Positions 1 to 7,841 of a stretch of 64,000 nucleotides of DNA are shown piece after piece. Position 1 is the stretch's first letter. Every line of letters starts with the position of its first letter. The position numbers and the translations under genes are program-made. This DNA is from Bacillota bacterium (GTDB lineage: Bacteria; Bacillota; Clostridia; Christensenellales; CAG-138): contig JAEWYO010000004.1 of NCBI GenBank assembly GCA_023395595.1, positions 1 to 64,000 of the forward strand. Reading direction: 5' to 3'. Below the pieces are notes generated by a model. That model searched no databases and was not told where the DNA came from. It worked only from the letters and a program-made list of their open reading frames with translations.

Positions 1-14
1 ATAACATTTTCTTT

Positions 15-42
15 GTGCGTCGGTTCCCGCCGCACTTTTTTT
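15..42 (+). terminator. Intrinsic terminator of a gene left of the window
   Basis: A GTGCG...CGCAC stem with an inner CGG/CCG stem is followed directly by seven T residues (36-42). It fits the end of a plus-strand gene outside the window. Confidence 0.6.
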
Positions 43-129
43 ATATTTCTTTGCTCACGTGAACTGTTAAACAAAAAGAAGCTTCTGAAATAAGCCTATT
101 CGCGCACCTGCACTCTTTCTACAGAAAAG

Positions 130-166
130 AGCACAAAAAAAAAGAAGCTTACGCCTTTGTAAGCCT
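130..166 (-). terminator. Terminator of the small 91-residue gene
   Basis: A GCTTAC/GTAAGC hairpin (GCCTTT loop) with partly paired flanks is followed, read on the minus strand, by a long T run (the A run at 136-145). It lies about 100 bases downstream of the minus-strand gene ending at 270. Confidence 0.6.
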
Positions 167-269
167 CTTCGTCGTCTCTATTCGGTTGTGTTAGCCCCGG
201 CCCGGGATTCGTCCATCGGTGGATGCATTCTCCGCCTCTGGAACGAACCGCACTTTCTGGAGTGTTTGG

Positions 270-545
270 TTACGCCGCGTAGATGCGCGAAGAGCCCGTG
301 GTCTCGTTGAGGCTTCTGCCGTCTTCCATCATAAACCGGATCAGGCGGATGGTGTCCTGCTCAAGCTCGGTTTCAATGGAAAGCTTGGTGATGCCATTCT
401 GGGTGTCAAGCAGCAGGTTCTGTACAAAGGAATTTCCTTTGAGTTCTTCCGGCTCGCGTTCGGCAACGATCAGTTTGACCGAGCCTTCGCTCTTGTTGAC
501 GAGTTCGAAAAAGCGTCCAAGATTCGTCACGTTCATTTTCATCAT
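270..545 (-). CDS. Small protein of unknown function (91 aa)
   Basis: I do not recognise a named family. The protein begins MMKMNVTNLGRFFELVNKSE and is a soluble, charged alpha/beta-looking chain with no signal peptide, membrane segment or cysteine pattern. The phrase FFELVNKSEGSVKLIV, a short helix then a strand, recalls small HPr-like proteins of Firmicutes, but that is an inference. The start at 545 is chosen because AGGAG lies about ten bases upstream; the same frame extends further upstream to a start at 611 but without a ribosome site. It has its own terminator downstream and no operon partner in view. Confidence 0.65.
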   Translation of the reverse strand: MMKMNVTNLGRFFELVNKSEGSVKLIVAEREPEELKGNSFVQNLLLDTQNGITKLSIETELEQDTIRLIRFMMEDGRSLNETTGSSRIYAA

Positions 546-1024
546 AGTATTGGTTCTCCTTTCCTTTACTTCGCTGTCATTATACTTTCTATTCAGAAAT
601 AAATCAACCACTATTCCATTCTTTTTTGTGACTATTCTTCCACAACATCAATCATTGGTAAACACAGTGTGAAATTCACGTGAAATTCGGCATGGCTAAC
701 ACGTAATCCCCTGTTTTGTATGACCGGCTCGCATACATAATCGCCGTTTTCTGGTTGCTATGATTGCTTCCCAAAAACACCAATAAACGTTGAACACTGT
801 CCCACGGCGTATATATCGTATTCAATTTAGTTCTCGTTAGTTTTTATCAGGCGCGGCCGCCAGATTTGGGAGGTGATTTGTGGTTTCGATCGGCAAATCA
901 CCGGGTTTCGAAGCTGACAGGAATCAGCTACTATGATTATAATACCAACTTTCAAAAAACGCCAGTACTATTTACCGCCTTGTTGATCGCGCAGGTTTGC
1001 GGCAGCGCGGAATCAATTCCCGTC
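546..1024. other. Non-coding gap with two inverted repeats and a promoter-like sequence
   Basis: No convincing gene. It holds an inverted repeat GGTGATTTG/CAAATCACC (872-880, 894-902), a second one AGCTGA/TCAGCT (912-917, 924-929) and, overlapping the second, CTGACA (914-919) with an 18-base spacer to TATAAT (938-943) pointing into the 3' end of the neighbouring minus-strand regulator gene. What that promoter would transcribe is unclear. Confidence 0.4.
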
Positions 1025-1792
1025 TTACAGAACGCGGGAATATTGCACGCCTGAGTTCTTGAGCACGATCTGAAACTTGTTGCTGTCCCCACGCGCAAGC
1101 TCTACACAGTATTCAAAAATCTCGCCGGCGGTGTTCTTCGAGATGCGTTGGATGCGAAACGCCGCCTCACCCGCGCGCATGTGCAAGAGCTCTGCATCGC
1201 GCTTGTTGAGCGTCACCGCCTCGTAGATCTCCACCGCCTCCAGCGGCGACGAGCCGGAGCATTCCCGAATCGTGGCATAGAGTGAGTCGTTGAGCTGTTC
1301 GCGGCTCAGCTGCGGACAAACACGTGTTGGAATATACGCGGTCTCCATCAGAAGCGGCTCTCCGTCCGCCATGCGAAGCCGCTCGATACGAAACGCAGAC
1401 TCTCCTGCGGAAAGATGCAACGTCTCGGCGACCTTGACCGGCGGGTGTACGGTTGTAAACGAGAGCACGCGGGAACTTGGCGCAAGTCCAAGCGAGATCA
1501 TCTCTGTCGTGAAATTATACAGGTTGTTGATGCTGCGCTTGAGCTTTGGTTTGCAAACCCGCGTTCCAACGCGTTTTTTGCGCACGATCACGCCTTCGTC
1601 TTCCAGCACTTGAAACGCCTGGCGCACGGTAGACCGGCTGATTCCGAGCATCTTGCAGAGCGCGGTTTCGGTCGGGAGGGCGTCTCCTTCTTTCAGCTCG
1701 CCGGAAGAAATGCGCGCGGAGAAGTAATTGGAAAGCTGCAAATAGACAGGCGCGTCGTCCGTCCAAAGTATCTTCAGATTTTTCCAGTCCAT
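1025..1792 (-). CDS. GntR-family transcriptional regulator, HutC/UTRA type
   Basis: This 255-residue protein has an N-terminal winged helix-turn-helix (about residues 10-80; signature LPTETALCKMLGISRSTVRQ) followed by a UTRA ligand-binding domain (about 95-245), the classic HutC-subfamily build and length. Members are usually repressors that sense a small sugar or amino-acid derivative; the ligand here cannot be read. The start is supported by GGGAGGAA about eight bases upstream. A promoter (TTGCAG, 16 bases, TATAAT) is present upstream at 1900-1927, and the spacer carries a TACA-N5-TGTA repeat that might be its own operator. It stands alone, divergent from the LacI/GH9 pair, so its target is not obvious. 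Confidence 0.88.
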   Translation of the reverse strand: MDWKNLKILWTDDAPVYLQLSNYFSARISSGELKEGDALPTETALCKMLGISRSTVRQAFQVLEDEGVIVRKKRVGTRVCKPKLKRSINNLYNFTTEMISLGLAPSSRVLSFTTVHPPVKVAETLHLSAGESAFRIERLRMADGEPLLMETAYIPTRVCPQLSREQLNDSLYATIRECSGSSPLEAVEIYEAVTLNKRDAELLHMRAGEAAFRIQRISKNTAGEIFEYCVELARGDSNKFQIVLKNSGVQYSRVL

Positions 1793-1899
1793 GGTGTGAT
1801 TCCTCCCGCAGGGAAATGGTTTGTATGTGGCTGAGATTGGCTTTCTTGTTTGTTTTGTGTTTTATGAGTGTAAGAACACAAGAAACTGTTAATTCCTAC

Positions 1900-1927
1900 A
1901 TTATACACGAATTGTATGCTCCTGCAA
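1900..1927 (-). promoter_or_regulatory. Promoter of the GntR regulator gene
   Basis: On the minus strand, TTGCAG (1927-1922), a 16-base spacer and TATAAT (1905-1900). The spacer contains a TACA-N5-TGTA inverted repeat. Transcription would start about 100 bases upstream of the start codon. Confidence 0.55.
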
Positions 1928-2219
1928 CGACAAACCGCATGATTGGCGGCGAACCGGGCCTTTTTGCACATTTGATCTTGCCAGATTATATGGTTTTCCG
2001 GTGGAATTCCCACCGTAATGGTATTCTGCCGCCCCGGCCAGTTTTCGTGCGGCGCTTACAGAAGTCATACTTAATCGATTTAGTAGTGTTTTGCTACTAT
2101 ACGCTTCTTCAGATTGTATTTCTTCTGTCTTTTTCATTTTGACTGATAAATCGACGTTATTGCATCCGCATCTTTGGAAATTTTACAATTTTAAGCACCG
2201 CTTTATCTGTTACACTGTA

Positions 2220-2248
2220 TTGACAAGCAGAATCGACGCGGCTATAAT
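2220..2248 (+). promoter_or_regulatory. Consensus sigma-A promoter for lacI-type regulator and GH9
   Basis: Perfect TTGACA (2220-2225), 17-base spacer, perfect TATAAT (2243-2248). A small inverted repeat ACGA-AA-TCGT (2254-2263) sits at the expected transcription start and is a plausible operator for the LacI-family protein encoded just downstream. Confidence 0.75.
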
Positions 2249-2389
2249 CAATTTACGAAATCGTTTAAGCTGTTTTGAATTTTACTTATTCTTTATCACC
2301 CCATTTCTTTTGTGATTTGGCAGACGCATCTGCGTCCTTCTTTCACAGATTCCCCCTCCTATTATTTTCGACAGGCGGTAAGCAGTATC

Positions 2390-3403
2390 ATGGTAACGAT
2401 CAAGGATATTTCCGAGCGCTGCGGCGTTTCGCGCGCAACGGTGAGCAAGGCGCTCAACGGACACACGGATATCGGTGCGGATACCATTGCTCAAATTCGC
2501 CGCGTGGCAAAAGAGATGGGCTATCTGCCGAATGCCACCGCACGCACGCTCAAGCTCGGCCGGTCGCACAACATCGGTGTTCTGTTTGTAGACAAAACCG
2601 CCTGCGGTCTGCGCCACGAATACTTTTCGTCGATTCTCGACAGTCTGAAGGTCGAGGCCGAGCGGCGCGGATACGACATTACCTTCATCAGCAAGGACAT
2701 CGGCGAGTTTTCAATGGACTATTACGAGCACGCGAAATATCGCAATTGCGACGGCGTGGTCATCGCCTCGGTCGATTTTTCCGATCCTGCGGTGCTCAAA
2801 CTCATCGCAAGCGAGATTCCGACGGTTTCTCTGGATTTTGTCTACGACAACCGCACCTCCGTGCTCTCGGACAATATCGGCGGCGTCTCCGCCCTGGTGC
2901 ACTATTTTTACGAGATGGGGCACCGCAGAATCGCCTTTATTCACGGTGAAGATACCTCCGTCACGCAAAAGCGCCTCATCAGCTTCCACAAAACCTGTGC
3001 AAGCCTCGGCATCCGCGTGCCGGAAGACTATATCAAACCCGCCCTATACCATGACCCGAAGCTCAGCGGACTTGCCACGCGAGAGCTACTCGCGTTGAGC
3101 GACCGACCGACCTGCATCCTCTATCCCGATGATTTTTCCTTCATTGGCGGAATGAACGAACTCGAGCGCCAAGGCGTTTCGATTCCGGACGACATGAGTG
3201 TCGCCGGATATGACGGAATTCTACTCTCGCAGGTGCTCCGCCCGCGCCTGACCACCTACCGGCAGGATGCAGAGACGATGGGTTGTGAGGCCGCGGCAAA
3301 GCTAGTCGAGCTCATCGAACAGCCAAAGACTGCTCTTCCGCAGCAAATCATGGTCTCCGGGCAGTTGCTCAAGGGCGACACGGTGAAAAACATCAACGAT
3401 TGA
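2390..3403 (+). CDS. LacI-family transcriptional regulator
   Basis: A 337-residue LacI/GalR protein with an N-terminal helix-turn-helix (residues 1-50; VTIKDISERCGVSRATVSKA, then the hinge helix) and a periplasmic-binding-protein-like effector domain (about 60-330) ending in the usual DDMSVAGYDG and RPRLTTYRQD motifs. The frame is open further upstream, but the start is placed where the canonical domain begins; the ribosome site there (AGGCGG) is weak. It is followed 69 bases later by a GH9 glycosidase gene in the same direction, so it probably controls that gene and itself in response to an oligosaccharide or its breakdown product. Confidence 0.9.
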   Translation: MVTIKDISERCGVSRATVSKALNGHTDIGADTIAQIRRVAKEMGYLPNATARTLKLGRSHNIGVLFVDKTACGLRHEYFSSILDSLKVEAERRGYDITFISKDIGEFSMDYYEHAKYRNCDGVVIASVDFSDPAVLKLIASEIPTVSLDFVYDNRTSVLSDNIGGVSALVHYFYEMGHRRIAFIHGEDTSVTQKRLISFHKTCASLGIRVPEDYIKPALYHDPKLSGLATRELLALSDRPTCILYPDDFSFIGGMNELERQGVSIPDDMSVAGYDGILLSQVLRPRLTTYRQDAETMGCEAAAKLVELIEQPKTALPQQIMVSGQLLKGDTVKNIND

Positions 3404-3472
3404 TTCCATTCTTTGGATGACATGCGAAGCGAATGAACACCGACACAAACACCGCATTTGGAGGCGCAGCAA

Positions 3473-4894
3473 ATGGAAAGCATCACCAATCAGGACATTA
3501 CGCCGGCCTTTTACGGCATGCATCTTGGCAAAGGCCTGACGCACGGCAACATACAGAGGGGACTCATGACGCAATCGCTCATCAAACCAGTTGGACGCAT
3601 GTTATATCTGCAACGCTGCGGGGTCGCGCTCGATGCCGCCCGCGCGGGAGCGTTTTCTCACCCGGCATGTCATACCGCGCCTGCTCGTGTTTTCGGTACG
3701 GATACATTCCTCCACGTATCCGGCGGCTGGCACGACGCTGGCGATTACGGACGGTATGTGGTGCCCGCTTGTAAAGCCGTCGCCGATCTGCTTCTGGCGT
3801 TTCGGGCAGCGCCGGAAGCGTTCGGCGATGACTGGGATATCCCCGAAAGCGGTAACGGCGTTGCGGATGTACTCGACGAGGTTCGCTTTGAACTCGAATG
3901 GCTGCTCAAAATGCAACGCGAAGACGGCGGCGTTTACCACAAAGTAACCTGCGCCTATTTCCCTGACATCACCGCAAACCCGCAGGACGAAACGGCGGAT
4001 CTGTTTGTCTTCCCTGTCTCCACCGCCGCAACGGGCGATTTTTCCGCCGTAATGGCGATGGCGGCACCGCTTTACGAATCCATCGACCGTACGTTTGCAA
4101 AAAAGTGCCTGCGTGCCTCGGTCAATGCATATGAATTTTTGAAACACAGCAAGCCGCTCCCGTTCCACAATCCCTCTGGCATGGTCACCGGCGAATACGG
4201 TGACGCGACGGACGCGGACGAGCGCTATTTTGCCGCCTGCGCGCTGTATCAAGCGACGGGGCAGGCCTATTATCTTGCGGACGCAACCGCACTTTATCAG
4301 GGCGGACGTTCGGCCGACTTCGGTTGGGCAGACATGGGCGGATATGGCAACGCGGTGCTCTACTTTGGCCCGCGCACATGCGAAGACGACTTCCTCGCCG
4401 GACGCATCCGCGCAGACCTCCTCGCTACCGCGGAGCGCATCTGTGAACGCACGGAAAAAAGCCCGCTTGGTATCTCGATCACCGAGTTCCTCTGGGGCAG
4501 CAACATGTATCTGCTCAATCAGACCATGGCGCTGTTGATGGCCAACGATGTGCAGGAAAACGAGCGGTATCTTGCCGCCGCGCGCGCACACCTTGACTAC
4601 ATTCTCGGAAACAACCCGCTTGGTGTCAATTTCATCACTGGCGCGGACGAGTCCTCGCCCAAGCAACCGCACCATCGTCCTTCCGCCGCGGCTGGCCGCG
4701 CGATGCCCGGCATGCTGGTCGGTGGTCCCGACGAAGGGCTCCACGACCTCGCGGCAAAAACGCTGCTTGCGGGCAAACCCGCAGCAGAGCGTTATATCGA
4801 CTCCGTAGAGAGCTATTCGACCAACGAGACTGCAATCTACTGGAACAGCGTGCTGCTCTATGTCCTCGCGCGGATGAGCAAGCTCGACGCATAA
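3473..4894 (+). CDS. Glycoside hydrolase family 9 enzyme, apparently cytoplasmic
   Basis: The protein (473 aa) carries the GH9 catalytic fold. GGWHDAGDYGRYVVP holds the base and metal-site aspartates (Asp88, Asp91), HHRPS is the conserved C-terminal histidine motif, and STNETAIYWN carries the acid Glu452. GH9 enzymes cleave beta-1,4-linked glucans or related oligosaccharides by inversion. There is no signal peptide, no Ig-like N-terminal domain and no carbohydrate-binding module, so it probably acts inside the cell on imported oligosaccharides. The ATG at 3473 is chosen because GGAGG lies eight bases upstream; a TTG fifteen bases earlier would overlap that site. A strong hairpin terminator follows. 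Confidence 0.88.
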   Translation: MESITNQDITPAFYGMHLGKGLTHGNIQRGLMTQSLIKPVGRMLYLQRCGVALDAARAGAFSHPACHTAPARVFGTDTFLHVSGGWHDAGDYGRYVVPACKAVADLLLAFRAAPEAFGDDWDIPESGNGVADVLDEVRFELEWLLKMQREDGGVYHKVTCAYFPDITANPQDETADLFVFPVSTAATGDFSAVMAMAAPLYESIDRTFAKKCLRASVNAYEFLKHSKPLPFHNPSGMVTGEYGDATDADERYFAACALYQATGQAYYLADATALYQGGRSADFGWADMGGYGNAVLYFGPRTCEDDFLAGRIRADLLATAERICERTEKSPLGISITEFLWGSNMYLLNQTMALLMANDVQENERYLAAARAHLDYILGNNPLGVNFITGADESSPKQPHHRPSAAAGRAMPGMLVGGPDEGLHDLAAKTLLAGKPAAERYIDSVESYSTNETAIYWNSVLLYVLARMSKLDA

Positions 4895-4917
4895 CACAAG
4901 AACGGCAACATAGCACA

Positions 4918-4954
4918 AGACGGCGAAACACGATGCTTCGCCGTCTGTTTGTTT
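4918..4954 (+). terminator. Terminator after the GH9 gene
   Basis: Perfect ten-base-pair stem AGACGGCGAA/TTCGCCGTCT (4918-4927, 4937-4946) followed by GTTTGTTT. It lies between convergent genes and may also serve the minus-strand aldolase operon. Confidence 0.75.
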
Positions 4955-4979
4955 ACGTCGCCGTCTTGGGATTGCGCGT

Positions 4980-6188
4980 TTATACCCCGAGCTGCTGTCC
5001 CGCCGCCGTCTCTGCCGCCTTGCAGGCAAGATATGCGCCCTCCAGGTCTGCGCCGCAGCAGATGACCCCGTGGTTCATGAGCAGGCAGCCGTTGCGGTTG
5101 CCGAGCGCGCCAATCGCTACTTTGCTGAGTTTCTTTGTGGAAGGCAATGCGTGCCCCGCGCAGCGCATTTCGTCTCCGACGAGTGTCTTCATCTCGCCTT
5201 CGATGCAGCAAATACTCTGTCTCGCCGCCGCAAACACGCCGCAAAGCTTTGAATGCGTGTGAATGACCGCGCCAACATCCGCGCGGCAAGCGAAGATGTC
5301 ACGGTGCATGCGCTTCTCACTCGTGGGCTTGCGCTGTGTGCCATAATCGAGCGTGGAGAGCTCCACCTTAACGATGTCATCCGGCGTGAGAATGCGGTAG
5401 TCCAGCCCGCTCGGCGTGCAAAGCATGTGCGTTTCGTCGAGCCGCACGGCAAGGTTGCCCCAGGTACCCTGCAAGAGTCCTTCGTCCTGCAACCGTCTGC
5501 CGTAAGCCACGATTTGCTTGCGAATCTCTCGCTCCCGCGCGGTTTGCGCGGGCAGGTCGGCGGTCGCCGGCTGCTGTTCCTGTTGCTTATGTTCCTCTGC
5601 GCCAAGGTTGATCTTGGAATACTTCTTCTGGTAAATAAAATGCATCAGCGCGGCAGAAAACAGCGGCACGCGCTTTGCCCCACCGATTTTTCGTGCGAGG
5701 ATGTGCGTCATCGCTGCTTTTTCCAGTAGGATTGCACCCGTGACCGCCTCGCTCACCGCGCGTCCGGTAATCAACATACCCTCGTCTTTGACAAAGCAAC
5801 TGTTGCGCCCGCGCAGGCAGCGCGCGATCTCTTCCGGCGTGAGTGCGCCGGCAACCCGCGCGGTAAGTCCCACAATCTGCGCCATATCGTCGAGCTCTGC
5901 CGTAAGCGCGCGCATCTGTTTCCCGATCTCCGGCGCATAGGTGCCGCGTAGTAACAGCAGCGCCTTTGTTTCCGGCTTGACATAAAACGCGTGAAAGAAC
6001 GGCTCCTGCTGTTCGCCCGTCGCGATCTCCTGCATGGTCATATCTCCACCCAGGAGTTCGGCGAAGAAGATTTCCCCGTCGTCTCCGCGCAAAGCGGCAC
6101 GCACCGCATGCGCTTCATCGAGTAGCCCCTCGTGGCGAAGCTGCGCCGCGAGCTCCAGAAAAGCCTTGGCGGCTTGCGATTTTGTCAT
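4980..6188 (-). CDS. Tandem class II aldolase/adducin-family protein
   Basis: The C-terminal half (about 215-400) is a class II aldolase/adducin domain of the L-fuculose-phosphate or L-ribulose-phosphate type. It has GNLAVRL, TPSGLDY, Glu291 and the zinc ligands His310, His312 (HTHS) and His373 (MNHGV). The N-terminal half (about 1-200) resembles the same fold but lacks the HxH motif, and its equivalent of MNHGV reads VKDEGM, so the third histidine is a glutamate; it looks like a degenerate duplicate. Family members cleave sugar phosphates or remove C4 epimers with a divalent metal. It is the last gene of a minus-strand set after a sugar kinase (28-base gap) and an aminotransferase, which suggests that the kinase product is its substrate. 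Confidence 0.82.
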   Translation of the reverse strand: MTKSQAAKAFLELAAQLRHEGLLDEAHAVRAALRGDDGEIFFAELLGGDMTMQEIATGEQQEPFFHAFYVKPETKALLLLRGTYAPEIGKQMRALTAELDDMAQIVGLTARVAGALTPEEIARCLRGRNSCFVKDEGMLITGRAVSEAVTGAILLEKAAMTHILARKIGGAKRVPLFSAALMHFIYQKKYSKINLGAEEHKQQEQQPATADLPAQTAREREIRKQIVAYGRRLQDEGLLQGTWGNLAVRLDETHMLCTPSGLDYRILTPDDIVKVELSTLDYGTQRKPTSEKRMHRDIFACRADVGAVIHTHSKLCGVFAAARQSICCIEGEMKTLVGDEMRCAGHALPSTKKLSKVAIGALGNRNGCLLMNHGVICCGADLEGAYLACKAAETAAGQQLGV

Positions 6189-6216
6189 ATCGTCCTATCC
6201 TTCTTGTTGGATTTCG

Positions 6217-7752
6217 TTATGCTTGTTCTTCGGTGAAGCGTCTGCCGTTTGCCGCGGCATACACGCCCGAGAGCGAATGGTAGAGCTGCTGATACTGCGA
6301 AAACAGAGCGTCATAGATCGCCTTGTTTGCCAGATTCGGCGAGAACACCGCATTCACGCGGACAAATTTCTTGGCGGATGCGAAGTCCGGCAGCTCGCCA
6401 AGTCCGATGAGCGCGACAACCGCCGCGCCAACCGCGCCGGCGTTGCGCGGGTTTTCCACCACGCTGATATTTCTGCCCGTCACGTCGGAGAGAATCTGCA
6501 TCCAGCCCTTATCCAGCGCGCCGCCGCCGATGATACGGATGTCGTCGCAGGCGATGGCATAGTCCTTGCAGAAATTCTGCAAAATCCAGCGGATGTTGTA
6601 CGCGATGCCTTCGTAGACCGCGCGCATGAGATGCTCCCGCGTGTGCACCATGGTGATGTTAAAGAGCGTGGCGCGCGTGGTCGTGCTCGAAACCGGGCAA
6701 CGTTCGCCGAGCATCCACGGTGTGCAAATCAGCCCGTCGCTTCCCGGCGGCACGGTGGCAATCACTTCGTCCATATAATTGAACACGCCCGCGCCATACT
6801 TTTCCTTCTCGTGGCGGAAAAACTGATCCCGAATCCACTCGATATTTGCGCCAGCACTCTCCGTGATGCCCGCGATGAGGTTCATTGCCGGGTCCGCGCT
6901 CTGAATCGCCGCCGCGCCATGCTTGAAACTATCGCCCGTCTTGGTCGCCGCCGAAACCCACGCAGAGGTGCCAAGGTAAACATGCACGTCCCCGTCTCCC
7001 GATTGCCCCGAGCCTACGGCGGCCGCCTGCACATCATCACAGCCGCCGAACACCGGCGTACCTTCCAGAAGGCCGGTCTCGCCCGCCGCCTGTGTGGTCA
7101 ATCCGCCAACCATGTCTGTACTCTTGACCAACGGCGGGAGTTTCTTCATATCAATACCCGCAAGCGGCAGCACGGAAAGCCACGTTTTTTTCTTGAGGTC
7201 AAACCCATAGCCGGACGCGCCGGAGAGCTCCGTAACCATCTTGCCTGTACAGCGATATTTCAGATAACCGTTCACGTCGAGGATGCGAAACGCGTTTTGA
7301 TAGACCAGAGGCCGCTCTTCTTTGAGCCAGATGATCTTTGCGATGCAGTCCTTGCCCATGATCGGCGTGCCCGCAAGCAGCGTAAAGAGGCGCTTGCCGC
7401 CGATCTTTTTCATAATGCTCTGCGCCTGTTTCTCGGCGCGGCCATCCACCCATGTGATGTTCGGGTAAAGCACCGTTCCGTCCTCGGAAACAGGGATCAC
7501 GCCCTGCGCCTGCGTGGAGAACACAACCGCCGCAATACAATCCGGCGCAATGTCGTTGTCCGCCAGTACGCGTTTGGTCGTTTCGCAAACGGCCTTCCAA
7601 TAGTCTACCGGGTCCTGCTCGACCCATGCGGGGTTTGGATAATGCGTTGGATACGGCTCACTCGCCGTTGCGCGGATGGATCCATCAAAACGTACCAGAA
7701 CCGCCTTGTCGGAGCTGGTACCAATATCGTGGGCAAGGATATAGCGTTCCAT
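6217..7752 (-). CDS. FGGY-family carbohydrate kinase
   Basis: A full-length FGGY kinase (511 aa). The N-terminal phosphate loop is DIGTSSDKAVL, the middle of the protein has GGCDDVQAAAVGSG, which should hold the catalytic aspartate, and the C-terminal domain has IIGGGALDKGWMQ and NAGAVGAA. The nearest named relatives by sequence feel are xylulokinase-like enzymes, but FGGY substrate specificity cannot be assigned by eye. It would phosphorylate a ketose or polyol using ATP in the cytoplasm. GGGAGAAA lies upstream of the ATG. It sits between a class III aminotransferase gene (89 bases upstream) and the aldolase gene, forming a likely catabolic route of transamination, phosphorylation and aldol cleavage. 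Confidence 0.88.
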   Translation of the reverse strand: MERYILAHDIGTSSDKAVLVRFDGSIRATASEPYPTHYPNPAWVEQDPVDYWKAVCETTKRVLADNDIAPDCIAAVVFSTQAQGVIPVSEDGTVLYPNITWVDGRAEKQAQSIMKKIGGKRLFTLLAGTPIMGKDCIAKIIWLKEERPLVYQNAFRILDVNGYLKYRCTGKMVTELSGASGYGFDLKKKTWLSVLPLAGIDMKKLPPLVKSTDMVGGLTTQAAGETGLLEGTPVFGGCDDVQAAAVGSGQSGDGDVHVYLGTSAWVSAATKTGDSFKHGAAAIQSADPAMNLIAGITESAGANIEWIRDQFFRHEKEKYGAGVFNYMDEVIATVPPGSDGLICTPWMLGERCPVSSTTTRATLFNITMVHTREHLMRAVYEGIAYNIRWILQNFCKDYAIACDDIRIIGGGALDKGWMQILSDVTGRNISVVENPRNAGAVGAAVVALIGLGELPDFASAKKFVRVNAVFSPNLANKAIYDALFSQYQQLYHSLSGVYAAANGRRFTEEQA

Positions 7753-7841
7753 CTGGTTTCTCCCGTCTGTGTTTCGTCAACCGTTTCTTCGCGCGTATCC
7801 TTCTGCACACTGCGTCGGGATCCGCGTTGCGTGCTTTTTGA

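Larger units (their letters stand above)
1793..2389. other. Divergent intergenic region between GntR and LacI regulators
   Basis: About 600 bases without a supported gene. It carries one promoter per direction (1900-1927 minus, 2220-2248 plus). A GC-rich central part (about 1940-2060) has a short GGTGG/CCACC inverted repeat near 2000-2015; no known RNA family could be matched to it. Confidence 0.5.

Noticed and set aside
1016..1041. ATTCCCG/CGGGAAT hairpin across the GntR stop codon as terminator
   Set aside because: No T run on the minus strand after the stem, and it overlaps the last codons.
1985..2060. GGTGGAATTCCCACCG resembles part of an FMN-riboswitch core
   Set aside because: Only one hairpin-like stretch matches; the other conserved stems are absent and the flanking genes are regulators unrelated to riboflavin.
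1901..2137. Minus-strand 78-codon frame starting MKKTEEIQSEE
   Set aside because: No ribosome site, and it overlaps the promoter of the GntR gene.
3602..5029. 475-codon minus-strand frame opposite the GH9 gene
   Set aside because: It is arginine- and valine-rich shadow translation of a well-supported plus-strand gene and spans the GH9 terminator.
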